NCBI RefSeq assembly: GCF_017591435.1
Contig: NC_059302.1
Span: forward strand, 14,761,167 to 14,825,166
From: Portunus trituberculatus
Taxonomy: Eukaryota; Arthropoda; Malacostraca; Decapoda; Portunidae
Length of the DNA stretch: 64,000 nt
Direction of reading: 5' to 3'
The translations under genes and the position numbers were made by a program. Positions 25,205 to 40,224 of the stretch are shown piece after piece; position 1 is the stretch's first letter, and every line of letters starts with the position of its first letter. Under the pieces are notes generated by a model, which worked only from the letters and a program-made list of their open reading frames with translations, had not been told where the DNA came from and did not search any database.

Positions 25205-28200
25205 GAGAAAAATAGAAACAAGGAGGAAAGGAAGAGACACAACATACTGGTGGCAGAAGCAAGTGAAAAAAAATCATGAAAAGTCAGAGCAGGAAAAGAA
25301 GACAATTTTTTGGAGAATTATAGGAGACAAGATAAGGAAATGGTACATAAAAGAAAAGGAAGAGAAAAAATGGAGCAAGTTTAATTAAAAATTATAAGAA
25401 CAAGAGATTAAAAATTATGTATACGAACATAGATGGGGTTTCATCAAGTAAATTAGAATTAAGAGATTACATAAAGAAAGAAGAACCAGATATTGTATGC
25501 CTGGTGGAAACAAAATTAAATGAGGCAATAAAAATAGACATAGATAAAAGGTATAATATATGGAGGAGAGACAGAGTTGGTAAAGGAGGAGGAGGAGGAG
25601 TCATGATGATGTTAAGGAAGGAGATAGTGGTAAATCAAGTGGAGTTTGGGGAAGGAAAATCAGAAATACTGTATATTAAGATACATATTAATAAAAAGGA
25701 GTTAGCAATCATTGGAACATATGTGCCACCAAAAACAAATTCATGGACCAATCAAGAATATAAAGACATGATAAATGACACAATAAGGAGTCTTATGAGA
25801 ATCATTAAAGAAAGGAGAAAAGTGATATTAGTAGGAGATTTCAACTGTAAGGAAGTGGACTGGGAAAATTATGAAAGTGGTATGGAGGAAGAAGCCTGGG
25901 GAGAAAGATTCTTGAACCTAATGATGGACAATATGAAGGACCAAAGAGTAAAGGAAAACACAAGATTCAGAGGAAACGATGAGCCGGCAAGATTGGACCT
26001 GGTTTTTACAACGGGTATACAAATGAACAATGATATTAGATAAAAGTGCCCATTGGGAAAGAGTGACCATGTAATATTAGAAATGGATATAGAAGAGGGA
26101 AAGGAAGATAGAAACAAATCATACATAGGAGACCGATTAAACTACAGAGAGGCTGATTTTGAAAACCTCAAGAACTATTTTAAAAACATTAACTGGGAGG
26201 AGATGGAAAACTCAGAGAGGGTGCAAAAGAAGTATAACTTATTTTTTGGAAATATACAAAACAGGAGTCAGGGAATATGTACCGAAATGTAGATCTAAAG
26301 AAGAAGGAAAGAAAGTTTGGTTTAACGAAAGGTGTGCTAAGGCAAAGGAGAAAAAGAGATGGAGCATGGAAAAGGTAGAGGAGAAATAGAAATCCAGAAA
26401 ATAAGGAAAACTTCAAAGCAGAGAGAAATGAAAGGAGCAACCGAAATTGTTCTACAGATTCATAAATGGAAAAATAAGGCAAAAAGAAACAATAGAAAGG
26501 TTTAAAAAGAGAGAACAGGATGGTGGAAGACCCAAAAAGTTTGGCAGAACTGGTAAATAGTAAATTTCAGGAGGTTTTTACTAAGGAATCCAAATTTGAA
26601 AGACTACAGGCTAATAAAAAAACTGTCTATATGAAAGAGATTAAAGTAACCAAGCTTGAAATAAAAGAGTTGATGATGGAATTAGATAAAGAGAAGGCAA
26701 TGGGACCGGATGAAGTCTCAGGCAGAATATCAAAAGAATGTAAGGAAGAACTAGCAAGTCCTATATACAACATCATAAAATGCTCAATAGAAAATGGAAC
26801 AGTACCAGTGGAATGGAAAAGAGCTGAGGTGGTTCCCATATATAAAAGCGGAAGAAAGGAAGTACCTTTAAATTACAGACCAGTATCACTAACTAGTGTA
26901 ATATGCAAGATGTGTGAAAGAGTAATAAAGAAACAATGGATCGAGTTTCTTGAAGACAACAAATTATTATCAAATAGCCAATTTGGTTTTAAAAAAGGTC
27001 GGTCATGTGTAACAAATTTACTGAGTTTCTACTCTAGAAAAGTTGATAAAGTACAAGAGAGAGAGGGATGGATTGACTGTATTTATTTAGATTTAAAAAG
27101 GCGTTTGATAAAGTGCCACATGAAAGATTACTATGGAAGTTAGAGGAGAAGGATAGCTTAAAAGGAAGCACATTGAGATGGATGAAAAATTACTTGACGG
27201 GGAGAGAAATATGGACGACAGTTAAAGATATGAAGTCCAAGTGGAGAGCAGTAGACAGCAGAGTGCCACAGGGGTCAGTATTGGAGCCAATACTTTTTCT
27301 CGTATATATAAACGACATGCCAGAGGGAGTGAACAGCTACATATATCTGTTTGCAGATGATGCGAAACTGTGCAGAGTCATTAAACAAAAAGAGGATTGT
27401 GAAATACTACAGGAAGACAAACAAGATCTGGAAATGGACTAAAAAATGGGAGATGGAATTCAATGTGGACAAAAGCCATGTCATGGAAATGAGAAAAAGT
27501 GAAAGACGACCAGTGGGAATCTATAAGATGGGAGATGGAGTAGAACTAGAAAAAGTAAAAAAGGAAAAGGACTTGGGAGTGACAATGGAAGAAAACAATC
27601 AATCGGTAAGCCATATCGATAGAATTTTCAGAGACATATAATTTGCTAAGGAATATTGGAGTAACATTTCACTATATGGACAAAGAAATGATGAAGAAAT
27701 CAATAAGTACTAAAATAAGACCTAGATTGGAATATGTAGGAGTTGTGTGGACACCCCATAAAAAGAAACACATAAGGAAATTGGAGAGACTACAAAAAAT
27801 GGCTACAAGAATAGTTCCAGAATTTAAAGGGATGACATATGAGGAGAGAATAAAAGGTATGGATCTACCAACCCTGGAACAGAGAAGAGAGAGAGGGGAT
27901 CTGATACAAGTTTATAAATTGATTGACGGAATGGATCAAGTGGATAATGAGAAACTAATCCTGAGAGAAGAATATGACATTAGAAGCACAAGATCGCATA
28001 GTAAGAAACTGAGGAAAGGAAGATGTTTGAGGGATGTTAAAAAATTTAGTTTCCTGCAAAGATGTGTTGAGACTTGGAACAGTTTGAGTGAGGAAGTGGT
28101 GTCAGCAAAGAGTGTGCATAGTTTTAAAGAAAAATTGGATAAGTGTAGATATGGAGACGGGACCACATGAGCATAAAGCCCAGGCCCTGTAAAACTGCAA

Positions 28201-28225
28201 CTAGATAAATACAACTAGGTAAATA
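24926..28225 (+). mobile_element. CR1-like LINE copy K, truncated in ORF1
   Basis: It starts right after (AC)n inside ORF1 (EEIHRMGLYQEGSVRPIKILLKL). A pure (TA)n of about 64 bases (25136-25200) interrupts ORF1. The endonuclease at 25417-26080 keeps MYTNIDGV, VETKLNE, GDFNCKEVDWE, ARLDLVFTTG and KSDHVILE. The RT at 26520-27640 keeps MGPDEVSGRI, LNYRPVSLTSV, FKKGRSCVTNLLSFYS, VPQGSVLEP and FADDAKLC. The C-terminal part at 27643-28170 is an uninterrupted 175-residue frame. The tail is doubled, ACAACTAGGTAAATAC. Several frameshifts lie between these blocks. Confidence 0.9.
25136..25200. repeat. (TA)n expansion inside LINE ORF1
   Basis: A TA array with LINE ORF1 sequence on both sides. No transposon is attached to it, so it grew in place or marks a lost insertion. 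Confidence 0.9.
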
Positions 28226-28243
28226 CACACAAACACACACATA

Positions 28244-28480
28244 CAGTAGAACCTTGGTTGACAAACTTGTTTAGTTCTTGAAGGCTGTTCACCAACCAAA
28301 ATGTTTGTGAACCAAAACCATTTTCCCTATAGGAATCAATGTAAAATACATTAATCCATTCCTGGACCTGAGGATAGCATTTGAGAGAGCAACTCAGCAC
28401 GTACCCTGTAGTACATATCCTGTATCAAACACTTATGTGTGCCTCTCAGCTGGAATAAACAAAGGATCCTTGTTGCTATA
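28244..28480. mobile_element. Left end of a mariner/pogo-like MITE
   Basis: It starts CAGTAGAACCTTGGTTGAC after a TA within the LINE K tail repeat. It has the look of TA-flanked MITE ends. No matching right end was found, so the extent is a guess. Confidence 0.4.
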
Positions 28481-28519
28481 GTAACATCGTCTAACTCACA
28501 GCATGTGGTGGTGGCCCAC

Positions 28520-28645
28520 TCACATGTTTATCATTATTACTATTATTATTATCGTTATCATTATTATTACTACTATTATTATTATCATTATTACTATTAC
28601 TATTATTATCATTATTAGTACTGTTATTGCTATTATTACTATTCT
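28520..28645. repeat. Imperfect ATT/ACT/ATC trinucleotide array
   Basis: About 125 bases of interrupted trinucleotide repeat (ATT, ACT, ATC units). Confidence 0.9.
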
Positions 28646-30065
<1,420 letters not shown>

Positions 30066-30536
30066 GCAACCCACGCTTAACAAACAGGTTACATTCCTAA
30101 AAACACGTTCGTTAAGTACATTTTCGTTAAGCGAACCAATTATAACAAGTTTGACCCCTGACTTGAACTTCCATTGAGAGTAAACAAAGCGAGTGCATCA
30201 TAGTACAGTAAAAGGTTTAATGGAAGTAAAAATTAACTATGAAGTTAAACATTTAAGCAGTTTAATTTAAGAAAAAGTCATTATAATGTACACTAATGTA
30301 TGTATGTAAGTAACTTTATAATGTTGATGATCTTAAATTTATGAAGGGAGAGTGAGTGGAATGGGAAATATGCTAGCTGGCAATCTGTGGAATGTAAACA
30401 AAGGACGCATCATTGTACCGCATACAAAACTTATGTACAACATTTCCACAAGGCTTTCCATTTTATCCATTGCAGTCATGAGTTCAGGTGGTTCTTTTAG
30501 CTTGCAAGGAAAAAACAATCTCACCAGCCTTCTTAA

Positions 30537-30800
30537 CCCCTTCAATACGGTGACGCCTATGTGGACGTCATGAAGCCCCAGTAGCAAATACGGTGATGCC
30601 TACGTAGGCGTCATATTTCTTTTCTGAGCTTTCTTCAGTTCAGTTGTCCCGTATAGTGTGTTGGATACCAACTACACACACTGTATGCTGTCCTTGAAAT
30701 CCTAGTGCTCCTCCCACCATCCTTGTCTCCACCAATCACTAAAGATAAGCTACATGCATCCCGCCTTGTGTCTAAAATTACCCAATGGCATAGACTGTTC

Positions 30801-30866
<66 letters not shown>

Positions 30867-30979
30867 CCTCTCCCATCTCCTTTCCTCCTCCCCATCTCCC
30901 TTTCCTCCTCCCATCTTCCTTCCTCCTCCCCTCTCCCTCTCGAAAGATAAGTTACATGCATCCCGCCTTGTAACATTGT

Positions 30980-31031
<52 letters not shown>

Positions 31032-31049
31032 TACAAAAACAACATTTTC

Positions 31050-31098
<49 letters not shown>

Positions 31099-31355
31099 TT
31101 GTTTCCTCTCCTTCCCTCCTCCCCTCTTCCTCTCGAAAGATAAGCTACATGCGTCCCGCTTGTGTCTAAAATATTAGCAAATGTCACACTCTCTCTCTCT
31201 CTCTCTCTTTTTCTCCAAAGAGAGAAGCGTCCACTTTCCTCTTAAAAGGCGGTATAGTGACTAAAATATAGCAGCATAATACACAAAGACGACAAGTATG
31301 ACAAGCTTGCACGAGTTTCCCGCGCTCGGGCGCACGGCACTACCACCACTACCAA
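30537..31355. mobile_element. piggyBac-like insertion, right end lost
   Basis: It begins CCCCTTCAATACGGTGACG directly after a TTAA (30533-30536) that belongs to the Tigger sequence. This C-rich start after TTAA is the piggyBac style. Two copies of a 20-base block around AATACGGTGACGCCTACG occur at 30542 and 30588, the second being part of the palindrome GACGCCTACGTAGGCGTC (with one mismatch). No right end next to a second TTAA was found, and about 50 bases of Tigger sequence are also missing, which suggests a deletion after insertion. Confidence 0.5.
30742..31208. repeat. Tandem units of about 200 bases with (CT)n
   Basis: Three copies of AAGATAAGCTACATGC near 30744, 30945 and 31138, each linked to CCCGCCTTGTGTCTAAAAT-like sequence and (CT)n, form a tandem repeat of about 200 bases. 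An (AC)n lies at 30982-31028 in the second unit. The CT arrays are at 30808-30863, 31054-31096 and 31186-31208. Confidence 0.75.
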
Positions 31356-31746
31356 TGCTATTAGTTTTCTGGCCTCTCTCGTGTCTGTGAATAATATCCA
31401 GCTTCACTTCGAGAGTAAGAGACTTTCTGGTCTTCTTACCAATGCTAGACGAAATTGCAGGGCTGGTTGCAGAGCGTTTTGGTGGCTGGTTGAGCAAAAG
31501 ACGCGCTAGTGCTGGACACTGTTATTGTTTTGAGCTGAGAGTGGGGAAGGCTAGGGGAGTGAGTGGTGCGCGTTTTGTCCACTAGAGGCACTGGTGTATT
31601 CAAAAGCCTGTCGGCTTGCGTGATACGGTGGAGTTTTCAAACTTGGAAAAAATTACCAGGATAAAATTTTGTTCAAGTGAGTTTAGTGTTCATAATACAA
31701 GCAGATGGTAGTAAAAGGAAACGTTCGTTGTGTGAGCCTTCATTAA

Positions 31747-32048
31747 CCCTTATGTTCCGGTGATTAAACTATTTTCCAATATCCCATGACGGGTAAAAAT
31801 GGTAAACCTAGAAATTGTCAGAAGACTGTTTGAATACTAATAATTATTTTCTCTTTGTTATTCTGAATACAATGATGTACTTTCTAGCTCGATGTGACCT
31901 CTGAAAGTTTAGTTATTGCCTTATCAAGGATTACTTCTCCGCCCGCTGTGTGATCCGTCAAGCAGAAACAGCTCGGTGAGCAATGACAGCACACACAAAC
32001 ACACTCTCTCTCCTCTCTCATCTTGGAAGAGAAATTGTACACTTCAAT

Positions 32049-32124
<76 letters not shown>

Positions 32125-32165
32125 TTTCACCCCTTTTCATATCAAGTTTCAAGCAAATAACATGT

Positions 32166-32205
<40 letters not shown>

Positions 32206-32786
32206 CACACACACACACACACGCCCCCTTGATCGTCTTCCCAGAACACGAGAGGCACGCCTGCGTCTCCGTGAGCCACTCTGGGTTCTCAATACAATGT
32301 TTGGAGTCTGTTCTCCATCACCACTATCTCTGTCTTCTCTCTGTTCTGAGAAAACAGGTGGATCCTCTGAATCATTTTCCGAGTCTTCACTACTGCTGTC
32401 TTCGCTTTCTTCAGTTTCTTCCTCATAATCAGTCACTGTAGTCAGGCTCAGCACTGCTAAATAAAAATGATCTGTCTTGTTCCATAGTGAGTTATGAACT
32501 GAGATGTCCATTCGCTCTTATCAGGGTGCTTTAGACACGGCGGGTCGCTGGGGTTGTCAAGTGTCGCCCTCAGAATGGGAGAATAGCTTCGTTACCCCTA
32601 AATATAGAGCTAGTGGCAACACTACGGGTGGAAAAAGAAGCCAGATACTTCCACTCGCCATCTGACTCGAGAAACCGCGCGTGGAGCTCAAACATGAGGC
32701 ACGAAAATTCTTTATTACGGGAACGATCCCCGTTGCTACGAACGCACTGATGCAATCGTTCATATACGATCGCTGGAACATAAGAG
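31747..32786 (-). mobile_element. piggyBac-like MITE in a Tigger terminal repeat
   Basis: 1,040 bases flanked by TTAA on both sides (31743-31746 and 32787-32790). The ends are inverted repeats: CCCTTATGTTCCGGTGAT on the left and, reversed, CTCTTATGTTCCAGCGAT on the right (15 of 18 match). On the minus strand a frame starts MEQDRSFLFSSAEPDYSD (about 32490) and, after a one-base shift, continues into an acidic stretch (EEETEESEDSSSEDSENDSE) and a basic RRRRRASRVL. This resembles the acidic N-terminus of piggyBac transposases. The catalytic domain is absent. (AG)n at 32049-32120 and (CT)n at 32169-32200 lie inside. Confidence 0.7.
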
Positions 32787-32802
32787 TTAATCAGGGGTTG
32801 CC

Positions 32803-32898
<96 letters not shown>
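32803..32898. repeat. (GT)n(TA)n microsatellite
   Basis: GT repeats and then TA repeats joining the right end of one Tigger-type element to the left end of the next. Confidence 0.95.
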
Positions 32899-32901
<3 letters not shown>

Positions 32902-34356
32902 TAAGTCCTCGTTATACGGTACATACACGTTCCTAAAAACCTTACCACAAATTGAAATTACCGTATACCGAACCCATTATGACATGTAATAATAGGGAAT
33001 GAGTTCCAGCACATCAAGTCACCCCTACAGAAATGAAAATACATGAAAATAGTCATAAAAAAAATGTAAGGTACTGTGCAAAAGAAATAAACAAAAAACT
33101 TTTTTATTTACCTTTGACTAGCCATGTATTCTATCAGATGATGTCCCTCCTGAGACAAAGGGCCAGTAGGGATTTCAGCCTTACTGAGTGGGCAAACAAG
33201 GATAAGATGTCATCGTCTGCACTGTTGGAAGCAGATGTGGAAGGGCGAGCTGTAATAGGGTCGGCACGTTTCACTGGTTTGAAGAAAGAGGATATGGAGG
33301 AAGGGCAAGCTGTAACAGGATCAGCACGTTTCACTGGTTTGAAGAAAGAGGATATGGAGGAAGGGCCAGCTGTAGAACCGTCGGCAGCGGATGTGGAAAG
33401 GTCAGCTGTAGCAGGGTCGGCATGTCTGACTGGCTTGAAGAACGAGTAGATGGAGGACTTTTTGGTTTTTCTTGTTTTTCATCATAGATTTCTTGATAAA
33501 TCTTGACACTTTTCTCTACGTCATGAGCCACTTTGCTACTCCTGGCAGGATTTGGGTCACGTTCCTTCAGGGTTTCCAGAACCTTTTTCGATACCACCGA
33601 GACATTCTCTACGAGTTTTAATATCCAGGCCACGCACTGGTTCTTCTTCCTCGTCTCCCTCTTTTTCTGCCTCCTGTGATGCCTTGTCTAGCTTTATAAG
33701 TTCATCATTTGAGAGAGGTTCAGCATGGCTTTCCAAAAGATCTTGAACATCATCATCATCAACTTCATCGAAGCCAGTCATATGGCACAGATTTACTATG
33801 TCATTTCTGATCGCACTGATGTCATCTTCACCGAAGTCTGGGAAGTTATGCGCACATTCTGGCCATACTTTATTCCACACCAAGTTCATGGTAGACGTCT
33901 TTGCTTCGTCCCAAGATGACTTGATGTTATACGACTTCCACTATTCTCTGATAGTGGGCTTGCCAGGCCCATCTGTGCCCTGGTAGTAGGCTTTTAATGT
34001 TTGCCATGATTATTATGAATATATTTGTGCTTACAATAGACCCTTTAATATTCCATTTATTCATGTAATTAGTAATGCATGTAAGTAATATGCAATGCAG
34101 TTAAATAAAAGGGAGGAGAGGAAGAGGTAACAGGCTCCAAGGCTGGTCAAGTTGAAGTCAGCACTGTGTGGCGGGGAGGTGTGGCGTGGATGACGTCATC
34201 ACCCCTGCACCCCTGTGCTGGGCCTTCTCGGATGACATGAGCAGATACAGTATCTGTTAAATTTTCTTACCGTATATTGAATCGAGGGTAGTAATTTCCA
34301 AATATTGTAAATGTGAATTTACCAGATAAAGAACTACCATATAACAAGGACTTACA

Positions 34357-34357
<1 letters not shown>
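32899..34357 (-). mobile_element. Tigger1-type transposon, internally deleted
   Basis: The ends are CAGTAAGTCCTCGTTATACG at 32899 and ATATAACAAGGACTTACAG at about 34357. Both sides are (TA)n. The minus strand keeps only the C-terminal part of the transposase (33889-33134). The DNA-binding and most of the DDE part are missing between the coding remnant and the right end. A 60-base direct repeat (33239-33298 and 33299-33358) lies within the coding tail. Confidence 0.78.
33134..33889 (-). pseudogene. TIGD1-like transposase, C-terminal part
   Basis: It starts at MNLVWNKVWPECAHNFPDF and continues VNLCHMTGFDEVDDDDVQDLL, an acidic helix (EAEKEGDEEEEPVRGLDIK), ERDPNPARSSKVAHDVEKS and IYQEIYDEK. These are typical of the end of Tigger1/TIGD1 proteins. 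One-base shifts occur near 33590 and 33450. In the last frame (33470-33140) three motifs of the form S-S-I-x-S-F-F-K-P-V occur, at about 33461, 33365 and 33305, each followed by a basic-A-D-P segment. They resemble PCNA-binding PIP boxes with the leading Gln replaced by Lys or Pro. Pogo-group transposases are known to carry a C-terminal PIP box. The triplication is unusual. Confidence 0.75.

Positions 34358-34429
<72 letters not shown>
34358..34429. repeat. (TA)n microsatellite
   Basis: A TA linker between two pogo/Tigger-type elements. Confidence 0.96.
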
Positions 34430-34432
<3 letters not shown>

Positions 34433-35367
34433 GAAAGTCCCGGGTTATGTCGGTCTCGAGTTACGCCAAACTCATAGTTACGTCAGTCCACTATAAGGCA
34501 ATATAAGATTAAAAAATTGAAAATTTATAAATCGTAAAGCGTGGGATTTATTGTTATTGTTGGTGGTTACCCGCCACACCGCCCGCCTCACGCTTGAATA
34601 CAATAACACCCTGCCTCAGTTCCACCACACCGTCGCCCCTGGCAAGAGTGTTATCCTACTTCTGCGTTTACTGACTTAAGTTCTTAGTATCTTGCTCAAT
34701 GGCACCAAAGAGAAAACTCCTTAGTGACAGCAGTGATGCTAAGAAAAGGAAAACCATTACGCTACAAGAAAAAGAGGACGTAATTAAAGACATGAAAAGG
34801 GAGGCAGCAGCTGTGTGTGAGGGAGTGAAGAAGAAAATGGGAAGCCTGTTATCATGACAATGGAGAGGTTGACGACCTTGAGGGTTCGCGCACCCATCAC
34901 AACAATAACAACTCCGGAGCCTCGCCTGGGCCACACGACACTCGCAGCTCACTTGCACCATCTGTGCCTGTCTGCTGATCCCTATTGCCCTTTCCTATTG
35001 CATTTCCTGCCCCGCTGCCTACACTTCTACTCCCACCACACTGCACTACGCTCCCAGCTGTCCGCCCTGGGTGTCACAACATTCGACCTGCCCATCCTCC
35101 TGGCGGCTTCAGGGCCACCCCTCTCGGCAACCTGCAGTCCTTCGTGTTCGTGGCCCTAATCAACAACAAAAACAAACTTGTGTTTCATATTCCTGTATAG
35201 TTGTAAATAATATAACAATATAACCTTTAACTTACCTGAATGACCATAAACAATGATTGGTTGAAAACTCGATAATATGCTTTGAAATGTACGAAAACTC
35301 GAGTTACGTACAAAATCGACTTACGTCATGTTTCAGGAACGTAACTCTGACGTAAACCGAGACCTTA

Positions 35368-35370
<3 letters not shown>
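34430..35370 (+). mobile_element. Chimeric pogo/Tigger MITE, copy M1
   Basis: 941 bases, with ends CAGGAAAGTCCCGGGTTATG and TAAACCGAGACCTTACTG. A 53-codon frame at 34699-34858 starts MAPKRKLLSDSSDAKKRKTI and continues TLQEKEDVIKDMKRE, the start of a CENP-B-like transposase, then stops. From about 34860 to 35205 the + strand in another frame reads HLCLSADPYCPFLLHFLPRC and then FYSHHTALRSQLSALGVTTF and DLPILLAASG. This looks like the Cys-rich C-terminus of a LINE ORF2. The same fusion is present in copies M2 and M3, so capture predates amplification. Confidence 0.75.
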
Positions 35371-35371
<1 letters not shown>

Positions 35372-35439
<68 letters not shown>

Positions 35440-35440
35440 T
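35372..35440. repeat. (TA)n microsatellite
   Basis: A TA linker between MITE M1 and the 5' end of a Jockey-like LINE. Confidence 0.96.
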
Positions 35441-35443
35441 GTT

Positions 35444-37992
<2,549 letters not shown>

Positions 37993-38054
<62 letters not shown>
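37993..38054. repeat. (TA)n microsatellite
   Basis: The only sequence between MITEs M2 and M3. Confidence 0.96.
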
Positions 38055-38057
<3 letters not shown>

Positions 38058-38998
38058 TAAGGTCTTGGTTTATGTCAGAGTTACGTTCCTGAAACATGAC
38101 GTAAGTCGATTTTGTACGTAACTCGAGTTTCCGTACATTTCAAAGCATATTATCAAGTTTTCAACCAATCATTGTTTATGGTCATTCAGGTAAGTTAAAG
38201 GTTATATTGTTATATCATTTACAACTATGTAGGAATATGAAACACAACCTTGTTTTTGTTGTTGATTAGGGCCACGAACGCGAAGGACTGCAGGTTGCCA
38301 AGAGGGGTGGACGCCTGAGGCCGCCAGGAGGGTGGGCAGGTTGAATGTTGTGACGCCCAGGGCGGACAGCTGGGAGCGTAGTGCAGTGCGGTGGGAGTAG
38401 AAGCGTGGGCAGTGGGGCAGGAAATGCAATAGGAAAGGGCAATGGGGATCAGCAGACAGGCGCAGACGGTGCAAGTCAGCTGCGAGTGTCGTGTGGCCCA
38501 GGCGAAGGCTCCGGAGTTATTGTTGAGATGGGTGTGCGAGCCCTCAAGGTCGTCAACCTCCCCGTTGTCATGGTAACGGGCTTCCCATTTTCTTCTTCCC
38601 TCCCTCACACACAGCTGCTGCCTCCCTTCTCATGTGTTTTAATTATGTCCTCTTTTTCTTGTAGCGTAATGGTTTTCCTTTTCTTACCATCACTGCTGTC
38701 ACTAAGAAGTTTTCTCTTTGGTGCCATTGAGCAAGATACTAAGAACTTGAGTCAGTAAATGCAAAAATAGGATAACACTCTTGGCAGGGGTGATGGTGTG
38801 GTGGAACTGAGGCAGGGTGTTATTGTATTCAAGCGTGAGGTGGGCGGTGTGGCGGGCAACCACCAACAATAACAATAAATCCTGCACTTTACGATTTATA
38901 AATTTTCAATTTTTTTTTATCTTAAATTGCCTTATAGTGTACTGACGTAACTACGAGTTTGACGTAACTCAAGACTGACGTAACCCGGGACTTTACTG
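38055..38998 (-). mobile_element. Chimeric pogo/Tigger MITE, copy M3
   Basis: 944 bases in the same orientation as M2, with ends CAGTAAGGTCTTGGTTTATG and CCCGGGACTTTACTG. It carries the transposase start and the LINE-like fragment (LSADPHCPFLLHFLPHCPRF, then TFNLPTLLAASGVHPS). The HPS ending is closer to an intact LINE ORF2 C-terminus than in M1 and M2. A small insertion near 38640 breaks the N-terminal frame. Confidence 0.8.
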
Positions 38999-39025
38999 TA
39001 CATATATATACATGTATATACAGTA

Positions 39026-39639
39026 CAGTAATCCCCCATACTTGACGAATCTCAACTTAGCGAAATTCACTTTTGGTGGTAGGGTGGTCACGGACCACCA
39101 AGTACATGCTTTGCAATTTGACTTCAAACTTGGCGGTCCCCTGATGGCTAGACGGCGAACCACACAGCTTCCCTGTGACGTCAGACCTCTCTCTAAACGT
39201 ATCAGAATGCAGTGGGAGAGTCCCCTTCAGCCATTTTGTTTGTGCTACCCTCAGTTCTGCTAGTGTGGGAATGAATTCTGGCAATTTACTGCTAACATAG
39301 CCTCTACCAGCGCACCAAGTGGTACCGGTCGGGGTAAGGACAATAGTGGTGGCAGCAAGGATGAAAGTGGAGAAGGGAAACAGGTGGAAAAACAGGAGTA
39401 CAGACGAGGAAAGCACAACAAATGCTTGTTTATTGGTCTGTTTTGTGAAGGCAAAAGAATTTATTTCAGCTCGAAAGACGGTATTTTAGGGATCAAAAGA
39501 GACTTGGGCAAAGACCAAAGACTGAATGAGGCATTTTTTAGGCAATTCATATGGTATAAAGAACTGGTGTTTGACGAAATTCGCATGTGGCGGTAGTTTC
39601 GCCAGATCAATAAATTCACCAAGTACACGGGGCTTACTG
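39026..39639. mobile_element. TA-flanked MITE of 614 bases
   Basis: The left end CAGTAATCCCCCATACTTG and the right end, reversed (CAGTAAGCCCCGTGTACTTG), match closely, with TA on both sides. Subterminal blocks CGAATCTCAACTTAGCG and GACGAAATTCGC echo each other. A non-autonomous pogo/mariner-like element without a transposase frame. Confidence 0.7.
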
Positions 39640-40050
39640 TAATTGCCCGCATATCTTTATCGCCACCATACAGAGCTGCCCCGAAGCAAATTCAAACCTA
39701 CCGCGCACGTGATCCCTCAATCCCGCTAGGCATCAGCACTTAATCTCATGCCCTCCAGCTCTCACCCACCGACAGCTCGAGTAATGGCGACACTATTCAG
39801 TGAGTTTGTAGCGTTCTTCGTCATTCCAGCATGTCTGGAGTGTAAGTACGTCTCACCACCACTTACTGCTGTGTGCATGTCCCACCATCCCCTTGTACTG
39901 TTTATGTACCATTTTTTACCCATTTGGGTTATGTATGCACACGCTTTTCTCAATCTATAATGGCTCAGGAGAGGATATTCCACGTATCTGGATATTTAGC
40001 GTATCCGGCAGGGCCTTGGCTGCTATAATCCGGATATGCGGGCGATTACT
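39640..40050. mobile_element. MITE of about 410 bases abutting the previous one
   Basis: The inverted ends are GTAATTGCCCGCATATC at 39639 and GATATGCGGGCGATTAC at about 40032-40048. Its left TA is the right TA of the preceding MITE, so one of the two inserted at the other's edge. It has no coding capacity. Confidence 0.6.
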
Positions 40051-40055
40051 ATATG

Positions 40056-40059
40056 TGTA

Positions 40060-40093
<34 letters not shown>

Positions 40094-40099
40094 TATGTA

Positions 40100-40179
<80 letters not shown>
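40056..40179. repeat. (TG)n(TA)n microsatellite
   Basis: TG repeats to about 40083, then degenerate and finally pure TA repeats to 40179. Confidence 0.95.
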
Positions 40180-40181
<2 letters not shown>

Positions 40182-40224
40182 AGGCATATAAGGAAGTGTA
40201 AGTGTGTAGGGGTAATGTAAGCAG

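Noticed and set aside
30635..31187. Arg-Glu or Ser-Leu repeat proteins
   Set aside because: Translations of (CT)n arrays.
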